In this document: positions 24,813 through 32,740 of the stretch, in pieces | Layout of the letters: the number at the start of each line of letters is the position of its first letter | Numbering within the stretch: position 1 is the stretch's first letter | NCBI RefSeq assembly: GCF_016587375.1 | Contig: NZ_BNJG01000002.1 | Location: 1,178,001 to 1,242,000, forward strand | Direction: 5' to 3' | From: Ktedonobacter robiniae | GTDB lineage: Bacteria; Chloroflexota; Ktedonobacteria; Ktedonobacterales; Ktedonobacteraceae | Length of the DNA: 64,000 nt | Made by a program: the position numbers and the translations under genes | Notes under the pieces: generated by a model | What the model was told of the DNA's origin: nothing | The model's database searches: none | The model's input: the letters and a program-made list of their open reading frames with translations, nothing else

Positions 24813-25089
24813 ATAAATCCTCACCTTCCTCTTAAAGAAGTATCAACTTCAAGACCTGGATCAACCTCTTTTCAACCTTCCTCGATGCACCATATCATCG
24901 AGGGACATAGGTAGAGAAAGTATATGTCAAATGCCAGAGGAAAACACCGGCATTTCGCCCGATGCGCCCAGATTGACGCTTATGCTATGCTACAAGAATG
25001 AGCAAAGCCTCTCCTGTATGTGATAGAATGAAGCGAACATAGAAAAAATGTTCATCAGGATAGAATAGCAGCCAGGAAGGCAGGGACAA

Positions 25090-25599
25090 ATGAGCCAACC
25101 CACACCAGATTCCACGACCAATCAGATTCTCCTGCGCGATGTGATCGCAAGTGACCTCCCCATTTTTTATGAGCAGCAGTTAGACCCCGAGGCCAATTAT
25201 ATGGCGGCCTTCACAGCCAAAGACCCAACTGACCGCGAAGCCTTTATGCACCATTGGCAGAAGATTCTCAATGATGAGAGCAACACGATTAAGACGATTA
25301 TTTCTGGGGAACAGGTGGCAGGAAGCGTCTCGAGCTATCGAGATGAAGAGATGGAGGGGCCAGAGGTCACCTACTGGCTTGGCAAGTCCTACTGGGGCCA
25401 GGGCATCGCCACCCAGGCCCTGGCGGCCTTTCTGAAGATTATGCAAGTACGCCCCATCTTTGCCCGCGTGGCGAAGGATAACCTCGCCTCACGCCGCGTT
25501 TTGGAGAAGTGCGGCTACACCATCTGCGGCGAGGGCAAGGGCTATGCCAACGCCCGTGGCGCGGAGACCGAGGAGTTTATTCTGCGCCTGGAAGTTTGA
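25090..25599 (+). CDS. GNAT family N-acetyltransferase (RimJ/RimL-like)
   Basis: The 169-residue protein has the GNAT order: substrate strand ILLRDVIASDLPIFYEQQLD, VAGSVSSYRDEEMEGPEVTYWLG, the acetyl-CoA pyrophosphate loop KSYWGQGIATQALAAFL (Q-x-x-G-x-A/G) and the C-terminal ASRRVLEKCGYTICGEG. WLGKSYWGQGI is typical of RimJ/RimL-type enzymes acting on amino groups of peptides or antibiotics. AGGCAGGGACAA precedes the ATG. Followed by a family B repeat and a flavin reductase gene on the same strand. Confidence 0.9.
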   Translation: MSQPTPDSTTNQILLRDVIASDLPIFYEQQLDPEANYMAAFTAKDPTDREAFMHHWQKILNDESNTIKTIISGEQVAGSVSSYRDEEMEGPEVTYWLGKSYWGQGIATQALAAFLKIMQVRPIFARVAKDNLASRRVLEKCGYTICGEGKGYANARGAETEEFILRLEV

Positions 25600-25621
25600 A
25601 GCGCAAGAATCAGATAGTCTC

Positions 25622-25701
25622 CCATTCATTTCTGCCGTATGCTTGGCACATGTAGGGGCCATGCTGGCATGGCCTCTCCTCGCATACAGCACAAAGAATG
25701 G
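25622..25701. repeat. Dispersed palindrome, family B (copy 2) with outer inverted arms
   Basis: The core AGGGGCCATGC, TG, GCATGGCCTCT (25654-25676) lies inside a wider imperfect inverted repeat, CCATTCATTTCTGCCGTATG at 25622 against GCATACAGCACAAAGAATGG at 25682. This nested structure suggests a small mobile palindrome unit of about 80 bp. Confidence 0.75.
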
Positions 25702-25711
25702 AGCTATCCTA

Positions 25712-26371
25712 ATGCATAGAGTCATCGAGCCGAAAATTCTCTACTTTGGCACGCCCGTCGTCCTCATCAGCACACGCAATCCAGATGGATCGTTCAATCT
25801 CGCCCCCATGTCCTCAGCCTGGTGGCTGAACCAATCATGCATGTTGGGAATGAGTGGGAGATCAAAAACGGTGGAGAATCTGCTGCGTGAGGGTCAGGGC
25901 GTGCTCAATCTCCCCTCGACCGAGCTTGTCGGCGCGGTCGACCGGCTGGCCCTCACCACGGGACGCAATCCCGTCCCCGAATCCAAGGCAGAGATCGGTT
26001 ATCGCTATGAGCCGGACAAGTTCGGCATCTCAGGCCTAACCCCCATCCCTGCGGACCTCGTCAACGCGCCACTCGTAGCCGAATGCCCGGTCCAACTGGA
26101 GGCGCAGGTCGAGCAGGTACACGCCTTCGACGAGCAGAATGGAAGCATCAAGGCTATCGAGATGCGCATTCTCCGCGTCCACATCGCGGAAGACCTCCTC
26201 GTCCCCGGCACGGATAACTACATCGATCCCGAGAAATGGAGCCCCCTCATCATGAACTTCTGCGAGTTCTTCGGTCTCAGCGGCAAAATCCATCCCTCTC
26301 GCCTGGAGCCCGCCTTCTACGGCCTCCCACGCAAAACAGAACCAGCCTTGCACAACTCCATGCAAGCATAG
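25712..26371 (+). CDS. Flavin reductase-like FMN-binding protein
   Basis: The 219-residue protein has the flavin-reductase split barrel: ILYFGTPVVLISTRNPDGSF, the FMN-phosphate loop NLAPMSSAWWLNQSCMLGMS, and TVENLLREGQGVLNLPS. ATG 25712, with GGAG 8 nt upstream, is preferred over the long open frame that begins at 25460, because that part overlaps the GNAT gene. Such enzymes reduce FMN or use it to oxidise small substrates. The next gene is a luciferase-like flavin/F420 oxidoreductase, so a two-component flavin system is possible but unproven; 233 bp separate them. Confidence 0.87.
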   Translation: MHRVIEPKILYFGTPVVLISTRNPDGSFNLAPMSSAWWLNQSCMLGMSGRSKTVENLLREGQGVLNLPSTELVGAVDRLALTTGRNPVPESKAEIGYRYEPDKFGISGLTPIPADLVNAPLVAECPVQLEAQVEQVHAFDEQNGSIKAIEMRILRVHIAEDLLVPGTDNYIDPEKWSPLIMNFCEFFGLSGKIHPSRLEPAFYGLPRKTEPALHNSMQA

Positions 26372-26604
26372 TCCTAAATTATGAAGCCCGAAATTTGACA
26401 AATAACATTTGCATTCTTTGCATCCTTATATTACCATACTGTTCCCCCTTGCACATCGTTCCTTTGGCCGATTTTTTCTGCTGCTTCTCGCCATATACTC
26501 TAGTTGAGGCTGAGGAAACGATGGGGACCCGTTGTCCTCTCCAGATTAAAACGCTTCGCGAGCAAATTATATACGTACGCTATTTATGAGCTAGAGGAGT
26601 CATA

Positions 26605-27477
26605 ATGACGGCAGGTAAAAGGCTGAGCTTTGGCATCAAAACGGTACCACAGCATACAACATATGAGGATATGCTCCGCGTCTGGCAGGAGGCCGATAGT
26701 ATCCCATCCATTGAACACGCCTGGCTTTTCGACCACTTTATGCCCCTGGGGAAGGATTTCACAGGTCCCTGCCTGGAGGGTTGGACGCTGCTGGCAGCCT
26801 ACGCGGCTGTAACCAAACGCGTACGCCTGGGCCTTATGGTGACGGGTAATACATATCGGCATCCGGCAGTGTTGGCCAATATGGCAGCCACTGTAGATAT
26901 TATTTCAGGGGGTCGTCTGGATTTCGGCATCGGCGCGGGCTGGAATGAGCGTGAGCACAGCTCCTATGGTATCCCCCTTTACTCTACTGGAGAACGTATA
27001 CGGCGCCTTGGCGAGGCATGCGAGATCATTAAACGGATGTGGACCGAAACCACGCCAAGTTATGAAGGCAAATACCATCAAATTAAAGACGCTTACTGTG
27101 AACCCAAACCCATACAGAAGCCTCATCCACCCTTTGTTATTGGCGGAGCGGGCGAGAAACTGACGCTGCGCATCGTTGCTCAGTACGCCTCTATCTGGAA
27201 CTTCGTGGGAGGGGACGCTGAGGTTTTTCAACAGAAGAGCGCCGTCCTTGATAACCATTGTGCCTCCATTGGACGAGATCCACAAACAATTCAGCGCTCA
27301 ATCCAAGTACTGGTCTATCCCGAAGACCTGGAGGAAACTCGCAATCAGGTACGCAGCTATGCCCAGGCTGGCGCGACCCATCTCATTCTGAGTTTGCGCG
27401 CGCCCTATCCAGAAGGTATCGTTCACCGCCTCGATGAGGAGATAATTAAACCTTTGAGAGCAGAATTTGAGGCATAG
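26605..27477 (+). CDS. Luciferase-like (LLM class) F420/flavin-dependent oxidoreductase
   Basis: The 290-residue TIM-barrel protein shows LSFGIKTVPQHTTYEDMLRV, AWLFDHFMPLGKDF, the LLM signature VTKRVRLGLMVTGNTYRHPA with ANMAATVDIISGGRLDFGIG, and AGWNEREHSSYGIP. This set is typical of F420-dependent LLM enzymes of actinomycetes and Chloroflexota. It transfers hydride between F420H2 (or FMN) and an unknown substrate. AGAGGAG precedes the ATG. The C-terminal DEEIIKPLRAEFEA is a normal family end, so the gene is complete. Confidence 0.9.
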   Translation: MTAGKRLSFGIKTVPQHTTYEDMLRVWQEADSIPSIEHAWLFDHFMPLGKDFTGPCLEGWTLLAAYAAVTKRVRLGLMVTGNTYRHPAVLANMAATVDIISGGRLDFGIGAGWNEREHSSYGIPLYSTGERIRRLGEACEIIKRMWTETTPSYEGKYHQIKDAYCEPKPIQKPHPPFVIGGAGEKLTLRIVAQYASIWNFVGGDAEVFQQKSAVLDNHCASIGRDPQTIQRSIQVLVYPEDLEETRNQVRSYAQAGATHLILSLRAPYPEGIVHRLDEEIIKPLRAEFEA

Positions 27478-27591
27478 GCTTCGATTCTTCGAGAGGGATT
27501 TTCTTGTAAAAGAGAGAAAAGGGCTTGTACAATAGAGCAGGCTGCTACAAGTTTTCTGAATTATTTGTCTATTTTGCATCAAAGAGGAAGT

Positions 27592-28281
27592 ATGACCGAA
27601 ACTCCCATCAAAGAAGTCAGTGTACAAGAGGGATATGCCCTCTGGTCTGCCTCGTATGACCAGGAAGAAAATGGCTTGATCTTTCTTGAAGAACGGCAGG
27701 TAGATCGGCTACTGGCTCCGCTCTCGTTCAACAAGGTGCTCGATGTGGGCACCGGGACTGGCAGGCATGCCTTAAAGCTCGCCCGGCGCGGAGCACATGT
27801 CACCGCGATTGATCAGTCCCCCGAGATGCTTGCCGTGGCGAGTCAATCGGCACAGCGCGAAGCCCTGTCGATTGATTTTCACCTCCTCTCGCTAGAGAGC
27901 GGTCTGCCTTTCGAGGCTGGCCAATTTGACCTACTGATCTGTGCTCTCACGTTGTGCCACGTTCCTGACCTGGCTCATACGCTTCGGGAGTTTGCGCGTG
28001 TATTGCAGGATGGTGGTTCCCTGCTCATTACCGATTTTCATCCGGACCATACGCTCTACGGTTGGAGGACGGCCTTCCGGAGCGAGGAAGTACTCTATCA
28101 CCTTCCCACCGTAGAGCGTACCAAAGATGATTACCTGGAGGCAATCCAGGCTTGTGGCTTGACGATCCTCGATGTAGCCGAGAGCCTCGTCGGTGAAATG
28201 CCAGAGGGCTATATTCCGGAAGAGATGCGACGCACAGATGGTGATAAGCCGTTTTGCCTAAGCATTCTGGCACGCAAGTAG
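27592..28281 (+). CDS. Class I SAM-dependent methyltransferase
   Basis: The 229-residue protein has EGYALWSASYDQEENGLIFL at the N-terminus, motif I VLDVGTGTGRHALKLARRGA, beta2 VTAIDQSPEMLAVA, motif II FDLLICALTLCHVPDL and motif III LQDGGSLLITDFHPD. The N-terminal WSASYD is the UbiE/Methyltransf_11 form. ATG 27592 is chosen because AAAGAGGAAGT immediately precedes it; nine extra upstream codons are rejected. A long perfect palindrome follows its stop codon. Confidence 0.9.
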   Translation: MTETPIKEVSVQEGYALWSASYDQEENGLIFLEERQVDRLLAPLSFNKVLDVGTGTGRHALKLARRGAHVTAIDQSPEMLAVASQSAQREALSIDFHLLSLESGLPFEAGQFDLLICALTLCHVPDLAHTLREFARVLQDGGSLLITDFHPDHTLYGWRTAFRSEEVLYHLPTVERTKDDYLEAIQACGLTILDVAESLVGEMPEGYIPEEMRRTDGDKPFCLSILARK

Positions 28282-28337
28282 ATCCATAAATTAACGCCTA
28301 CGCCACCCCTTTACTTAAGGCAAGCTTGCTAGCCTCG

Positions 28338-28396
28338 GAGTAAGGGTGTGTGGGTGGACAACGGCTTTGCCGTTGTCCACCCACACACCCTTACTC
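28338..28396. repeat. Perfect 28-bp-arm palindrome with 3-nt loop
   Basis: The left arm starts GAGTAAGGGTGTGTGGGTGG; the right arm (28369-28396) is its exact complement after TTT. It separates the methyltransferase from the tetracycline-resistance-like gene and could terminate transcription in both directions, although no T run follows. Confidence 0.9.
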
Positions 28397-28465
28397 TTGA
28401 GCGCCGCAGGCGCGAAAGCTTATGCAAAGCGATTAAAAAGCGATAAATTAACGCCCTAAACTATC

Positions 28466-28495
28466 TTGACAAAAGGGTCTCTCGTCGTATATGGT
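28466..28495 (+). promoter_or_regulatory. Promoter of the ribosomal-protection gene
   Basis: TTGACA (28466-28471) and TATGGT (28490-28495) are 18 nt apart. It gives a leader of over 110 nt before the ATG at 28621, long enough for leader-based control. Confidence 0.65.
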
Positions 28496-28550
28496 ACAGC
28501 TATTAAATATCGCTACTATGTAGCATTACCACAAAAGAATGGAGAATTAC

Positions 28551-28697
28551 ATGCGCCAATTCAACAATACAAACGAGGAGATAAAAATGAGAAAAGAGCA
28601 CATACAGAGGATTCTACTGAATGACAACAGTGAACATTGGGATCGTCGCACACGTAGACGCGGGAAAGACCAGCTTGACGGAGCGCATACTGTTTGA
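28551..28697 (+). CDS. Upstream ORF overlapping the start of the tet-like gene
   Basis: From ATG 28551 the frame reads MRQFNNTNEEIKMRKEHIQR then ILLNDNSEHW and stops at 28697. An internal ATG at 28587 has a very strong ribosome site (GAGGAGATAAAA). It overlaps the first 77 bp of the resistance gene in a different frame. Ribosomal-protection tet genes often have short regulatory leader peptides, so translation of this ORF could control access to the ATG at 28621. It could also be chance; the second half is the shadow of the GTPase P-loop region. Confidence 0.4.
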   Translation: MRQFNNTNEEIKMRKEHIQRILLNDNSEHWDRRTRRRGKDQLDGAHTV

Positions 28698-30618
28698 AAC
28701 CCATGTTATCGACGCCATTGGTCGCGTTGACCAGGGCAATACCCAGACCGATTCGCTAGACCTGGAAAAGAGACGAGGCATCACGATTAAAGCCTCGGTC
28801 GTTTCCTTCTTTATACAAGATAAAACCCTAGATAAAAACCTTAAAATTAACCTGATTGATACCCCCGGGCACGCAGACTTTATCGCTGAGGTTGAGCGTT
28901 CCTTCAGCGTGCTAGACGCGGCGATTCTGGTGATATCCGCCGTGGAGGGGATTCAAGCGCAAACCAAGTTCCTCATGTCCCTCCTCACCAGGCTTGGTAT
29001 TCCCACGATCATTTTTATCAACAAGATTGATCGAAACGGGGCGCAGTCCCACACCCTCGTCAAGCATATCAAGGAGAAGCTCGCGGAATCGGTGCTTCCC
29101 CTCTATATCCCCGAAAATCTCGGCACAAAACAGGCCTTTATTGTCGAAAATAGCTTTAGCCACGCCAAAAATCCAGCCTTCATGGAGGAGTGCATCGGGC
29201 TGCTCGCGCTCAACGACGATGCCTTCCTTGAAGCCTACGTCAACGAAGAGCAAGTGGCGGAAGAGCAGGTCAAAGAGGCACTGAAGCGCCAGGTTCGAGA
29301 TGCCAGACTGTACCCCATCTTCTTTGGCTCAGCTATGACCGGGATCGGCGTCGCGGAACTGCTCGCGAGCGTCGCAACCTTCTTCTCAGAAAATCCCAGG
29401 TCAGAGGATGGCCCTTTATCCGGGGTCGTCTTCAAGATTGAGAAGGAGGCATCGGGCGAGAAGATCGCCTATGTGAGGGTATTCTCGGGCAGCTTGCATG
29501 TCAGAGAGTATGTGCCTGTGAGCCGAAAAATCAGCGAGAGTGTGGTTGAAACCCACACCGACAAGGTGAAAAAGCTGCATGTCTTCTGGGAAGGGAAAAC
29601 GCTTCAGTCCTCCTGCATTGAGGCGGGCGAGTTCTGTAAGGTCTGGGGCCCGAAGGACATCAAAATTGGCGATGTCGTGGGGGAGTGGTCCGACAGCATC
29701 AAGGATCTGCATTTTGTGGCCCCGCAAATGGAGGCGCGTATCGAAGCCAGGCACCGGGAGCAGAGTCACCAGCTCTATCAAGCCCTGCTGGAGCTATCGG
29801 AAGAAGATCCGCTGGTCAAAGTGCTGCAAGATACCTTTCATCATGAGATCTACCTGCGACTCTTTGGCGAGGTACAGAAAGAGGTCGTCGAAACGATACT
29901 TCAGGAAAACTATGGCCTGGACATCCAATTCTCAGAGACAAGGGTCGTCTGCATCGAAAAGCCTGCCGGGATCGGGCAGGCCCTGGAGGAGATGAGAAAA
30001 GGAGGAAATCCCTTCTATGCAACCGTTGGCTTCAGAGTCGAACCAGCGCCCCCTGGCAGCGGCATCAGCTATAGGCTAGAGGTCAAGCTGGGTGCGCTCC
30101 CCCTCGCCTTTCACCGGGCGATTGAAGAGACAGTCTACGAGACCTTGCAGCAAGGACTCTACGGCTGGGAGGTCACCGACATTGTCGTAGTCGTGACACA
30201 TACCGGCTACAGCAGCCCTGTTTCAACGGCGGCAGACTTCCGTAACCTGGTGCCACTTGTGGTGATGGAGGCACTCTCCCAGGCGGGTACCGGGGTCTAT
30301 GAGCCCCTGAACCAGTTTGAGTTGAGCGCCCCCGCCCATGCTATCAGCCAGGCACTATTCAGGTTATCAGCGCTCAAGGCAAGCGTGGAGAGACCAATCC
30401 TGCGCGGCGACACCTTCCTCTTAACGGGTACGCTACCCATGGCAACGACGGAAGAGTTTAAAAGAAGCCTGCATTCGTTTACCGAGGGCGAAGGCATTTT
30501 CCTGACGAGGCCTTCCGGGTTTCGCAAAATAGAGGACGCCTTCCCCACCAGAAAGCGCGCCGACTTCAATCCCTTGAACCGCAAGGATTACATGCTGCAC
30601 ATCCTGCACACGTATTAA
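28621..30618 (+). CDS. Tet(M)-type tetracycline resistance ribosomal protection GTPase
   Basis: The 665-residue protein is an EF-G-like GTPase: G1 GIVAHVDAGKTSLTERIL, switch II/G3 LIDTPGHADFIAEVERS, G4 FINKIDRNG, an effector region TQTDSLDLEKRRGITIKAS, then domains II-V and a C-terminal tail as in Tet(M)/Otr(A)-class proteins (for example ILRGDTFLLTGTLPMAT and EGIFLTRPSGFRK). Family members bind the ribosome and eject tetracycline. They differ from true EF-G in length (about 640-665 residues against about 700) and end sequence, consistent with this call. The start fits the family N-terminus and has AGAGGA 8 nt upstream. Actual resistance is not shown by sequence; some soil homologues serve other antibiotics. 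Confidence 0.92.
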   Translation: MTTVNIGIVAHVDAGKTSLTERILFETHVIDAIGRVDQGNTQTDSLDLEKRRGITIKASVVSFFIQDKTLDKNLKINLIDTPGHADFIAEVERSFSVLDAAILVISAVEGIQAQTKFLMSLLTRLGIPTIIFINKIDRNGAQSHTLVKHIKEKLAESVLPLYIPENLGTKQAFIVENSFSHAKNPAFMEECIGLLALNDDAFLEAYVNEEQVAEEQVKEALKRQVRDARLYPIFFGSAMTGIGVAELLASVATFFSENPRSEDGPLSGVVFKIEKEASGEKIAYVRVFSGSLHVREYVPVSRKISESVVETHTDKVKKLHVFWEGKTLQSSCIEAGEFCKVWGPKDIKIGDVVGEWSDSIKDLHFVAPQMEARIEARHREQSHQLYQALLELSEEDPLVKVLQDTFHHEIYLRLFGEVQKEVVETILQENYGLDIQFSETRVVCIEKPAGIGQALEEMRKGGNPFYATVGFRVEPAPPGSGISYRLEVKLGALPLAFHRAIEETVYETLQQGLYGWEVTDIVVVVTHTGYSSPVSTAADFRNLVPLVVMEALSQAGTGVYEPLNQFELSAPAHAISQALFRLSALKASVERPILRGDTFLLTGTLPMATTEEFKRSLHSFTEGEGIFLTRPSGFRKIEDAFPTRKRADFNPLNRKDYMLHILHTY

Positions 30619-30633
30619 AGCGTAAGGCGGCAC

Positions 30634-30814
30634 GCCGCCCATGCAAGAGGACTGAGAATGTGCTTCTAACCCCCATTAGGGAGCACAGGAGCACAACCTA
30701 CCTCAGTCCTCCTGCTGGGCGGCTGCGCACGGTCGATACGCCCCACACCCGACAGGTGCGAAAGGTAGGTGCGCCGTTTACAAGCACTACCTTTCACACC
30801 TGCACAGGCGTGGG
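30634..30814. repeat. Two stacked imperfect inverted repeats (family C and neighbour)
   Basis: First, GCCGCCCATGCAAGAGGACT at 30634 pairs with the complement CTCAGTCCTCCTGCTGGGCG at 30702. One arm of this unit, with the following GAG(A/G)ATGTGC, recurs at 61789. Second, CCCACACCCGACAGGTGCGA at 30742 pairs with the segment ending TGCACAGGCGTGGG at 30814. Together with the family B copy at 30855 they fill the gap between the convergent GTPase and zinc-ribbon genes. Confidence 0.72.
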
Positions 30815-30854
30815 ATGCTGGCTTCCCCTCCCACATGGATATCGCTTCGCTCGG

Positions 30855-30876
30855 AGTCCATGCTAGCATGGACCCT
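30855..30876. repeat. Dispersed palindrome, family B (copy 3)
   Basis: GTCCATGCTAGCATGGAC (30856-30873) is a perfect 18-bp palindrome flanked by AG and CCT. It overlaps the stop codon of the zinc-ribbon gene. Confidence 0.8.
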
Positions 30877-32023
30877 ACAAACGCCAGATTTTGAGGTTGG
30901 AGAAGCTTACCTCGGTGGGGCTGCTTTTGGTAGAGGCAGTCAGGCCAAGCGTACCTTCAGCATAGGTGCTGTCATAAAGAGTATCCACAAATTTTCCATT
31001 AGCGTATATATCAATGGCTGATTTATGCGCAATGATCATGACTGTATTCGTTTGCTCTAGTCCTGGTTTAAGCTCTTGCGAGCGAAAGCCTGACGCCAGC
31101 GAACGCTTATATTCTCCCCCACTATAGATCTCAACGCTATAGATTCCTTGCGTATTGTAGAGAAAGGTATAGTAGTCGCCAGTGCCAGGGTGACGGAAGG
31201 AGAGACCCGCTCCTTCCCCCCGTAAGATCGAAACATCGGCTTGCATAGCGAAATCGCTATAACTTGTCTTCTCAAGACATGTGTACATGTATTTCAGTTT
31301 CGCTGTTGTTACATGATATGAGCCGTCCTTAAACTCACAGGCATAGGGATGACTATCAGAAAGGGGGGCGCTCTCCTTCCAGAGACTTCCACTTGCGCTA
31401 TCAAGTGCCGAGGTCGTTGTTGGAGTTAAGGCTTGCACTCCAGAATAAAGAGAGTTGGGATCATCCCATTGCAGGGCTTGAACGGCTTGGCTCCTCTGGT
31501 TATTCTGGACGACAAAATAAGTTATGCCACCACCTAGAAGCACAACCAGCGCGATCACTGTCACCAGCGTGACGATGAGAGCAGTCTTCTTACGACGGCG
31601 AGGCTGATTTGGCGCCGCCCCGGCGAAATATGGAGTGTATGCGCTCTGTGTGGCATATGGATCATTGGCATTGGGCGGAAAGCCCGGCGCGGGATAGCCC
31701 GCATAGGGAGCGCCAGGGGCAGGCGTTCCCGGCTTGGGTGCGTAGGCCGTAGCAGTAAGCGGAGCCTGGGCATTCTGAGATGGGCCCGCATACTCCTGAT
31801 ACATAGCAGGTCCCACGTACTCCTGATAAGATAAAGGGACCTGGTAGACCTCGGTCGGCTCGGATGCCGCATGGGATGTTCCCTGCTCCTGGTCGAAAGG
31901 AGAACTTTGAAATATCTCAGATGGCGTAGGCACCGCCTGGGGAGCGGGTGCAATCGAGGTTCCACACTCCAAGCAAAACCTGGCTCCCTCAGGCAATTCA
32001 CTATGGCAATTCTGGCATTGCAT
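30875..32023 (-). CDS. Zinc-ribbon, single-pass membrane protein with extracellular beta-sandwich-like domain
   Basis: The 382-residue protein has four parts. Residues 2-21 form a zinc ribbon (CQNCHSELPEGARFCLECG). A Pro/Ala/Tyr/Gln-rich linker follows to about residue 140 (APGAPYAGYPAPGFPPNAND). RRRKKTALIVTLVTVIALVV is a stop-transfer plus membrane helix near 143-170. The outer C-terminal 200 residues (FAMQADVSILRGEGAGLSFR, DIYANGKFVDTLYD, GTLGLTASTKSSPTEVSFSN) read like a concanavalin/DUF1080-type carbohydrate-binding sandwich. Zinc inside and lectin-like domain outside suggest an envelope sensor or anchor. Function unknown; such architectures are frequent in Ktedonobacteria (recollection). 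Confidence 0.8.
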   Translation of the reverse strand: MQCQNCHSELPEGARFCLECGTSIAPAPQAVPTPSEIFQSSPFDQEQGTSHAASEPTEVYQVPLSYQEYVGPAMYQEYAGPSQNAQAPLTATAYAPKPGTPAPGAPYAGYPAPGFPPNANDPYATQSAYTPYFAGAAPNQPRRRKKTALIVTLVTVIALVVLLGGGITYFVVQNNQRSQAVQALQWDDPNSLYSGVQALTPTTTSALDSASGSLWKESAPLSDSHPYACEFKDGSYHVTTAKLKYMYTCLEKTSYSDFAMQADVSILRGEGAGLSFRHPGTGDYYTFLYNTQGIYSVEIYSGGEYKRSLASGFRSQELKPGLEQTNTVMIIAHKSAIDIYANGKFVDTLYDSTYAEGTLGLTASTKSSPTEVSFSNLKIWRL

Positions 32024-32200
32024 AGATGTTCTGTTCCTTCACAAATAAATACATACATAATGGAAACTCATCCACATGATTATGCCATATATCTGTTTGC
32101 TTGTATATAATGAAGAACATAGATTTTCTGCAACTCAGGCGGCTTGCTATCGTAAAGAAGTGAAAGATTAATAGATACCTATTGCATAAGGTAGAAATTG

Positions 32201-32611
32201 ATGCAAACAAAAATGCGCCTACTCATTGGTAGCGCCATTGGAGCGGCAGCGGGCATTATTGTTGGTGGTCTGATCGCGCAATTTCAGGGAGCCTCAACGC
32301 CGCTGATAGGTATGGGAATTGGCTTGCTTTCAGGAATACCCCTGGGCGCGCTCCTGAGCCTTGTTCCCGCCGAGGTATGGATAGCATTCGGCGTTATCAT
32401 GGAGTTACTCAATGCGGTCGTGGAAATTCTAGAATGCTGTAGTGTTTTTGCCGTCTTCTTCATAGGTATTACGACTGTCCTGGCCGCTCTCCTCTTTACG
32501 CATCGCTTACTGCTCTCCCTTGGTATTGGAGCGAGCTTGATTACGATTTTATTTCTAACTTTATTATTTGCCGTGCTCATGGAAAAGAGGCACCACGCAC
32601 AACTAGCTTAG
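32201..32611 (+). CDS. Small integral membrane protein of unknown function
   Basis: The 136-residue product is almost wholly hydrophobic with about four TM helices: LLIGSAIGAAAGIIVGGLIA, MGIGLLSGIPLGALLSLVP, SVFAVFFIGITTVLAALLF and ASLITILFLTLLFAVLM. The Gly-rich first helix has small-residue packing motifs. ATG 32201 is used rather than the adjacent TTG. No family is recognised. It is divergent from the zinc-ribbon membrane protein with 177 bp between, so the two may share regulation. Confidence 0.7.
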   Translation: MQTKMRLLIGSAIGAAAGIIVGGLIAQFQGASTPLIGMGIGLLSGIPLGALLSLVPAEVWIAFGVIMELLNAVVEILECCSVFAVFFIGITTVLAALLFTHRLLLSLGIGASLITILFLTLLFAVLMEKRHHAQLA

Positions 32612-32696
32612 AGTGGCAATAGTAGCACATCTCCAGGCCTCATCGTTTTTCATTCCTCGTCCGTGATGTACTTGAGTGTTTGCACATAACATTGTT

Positions 32697-32718
32697 GAGT
32701 CCATGCAAGCATGGACTC
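32697..32718. repeat. Dispersed palindrome, family B (copy 4)
   Basis: GAGTCCATGC, AA, GCATGGACTC: perfect 10-bp arms, just upstream of the GH65 gene, where it lies in the leader. Confidence 0.8.
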
Positions 32719-32740
32719 TGGCGCAAGAGAGGAAGAGGAG

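Noticed and set aside
30660..30869. Short ORFs on both strands after the tet-like gene
   Set aside because: They are translations of stacked inverted repeats; both strands look alike because of the palindromes.
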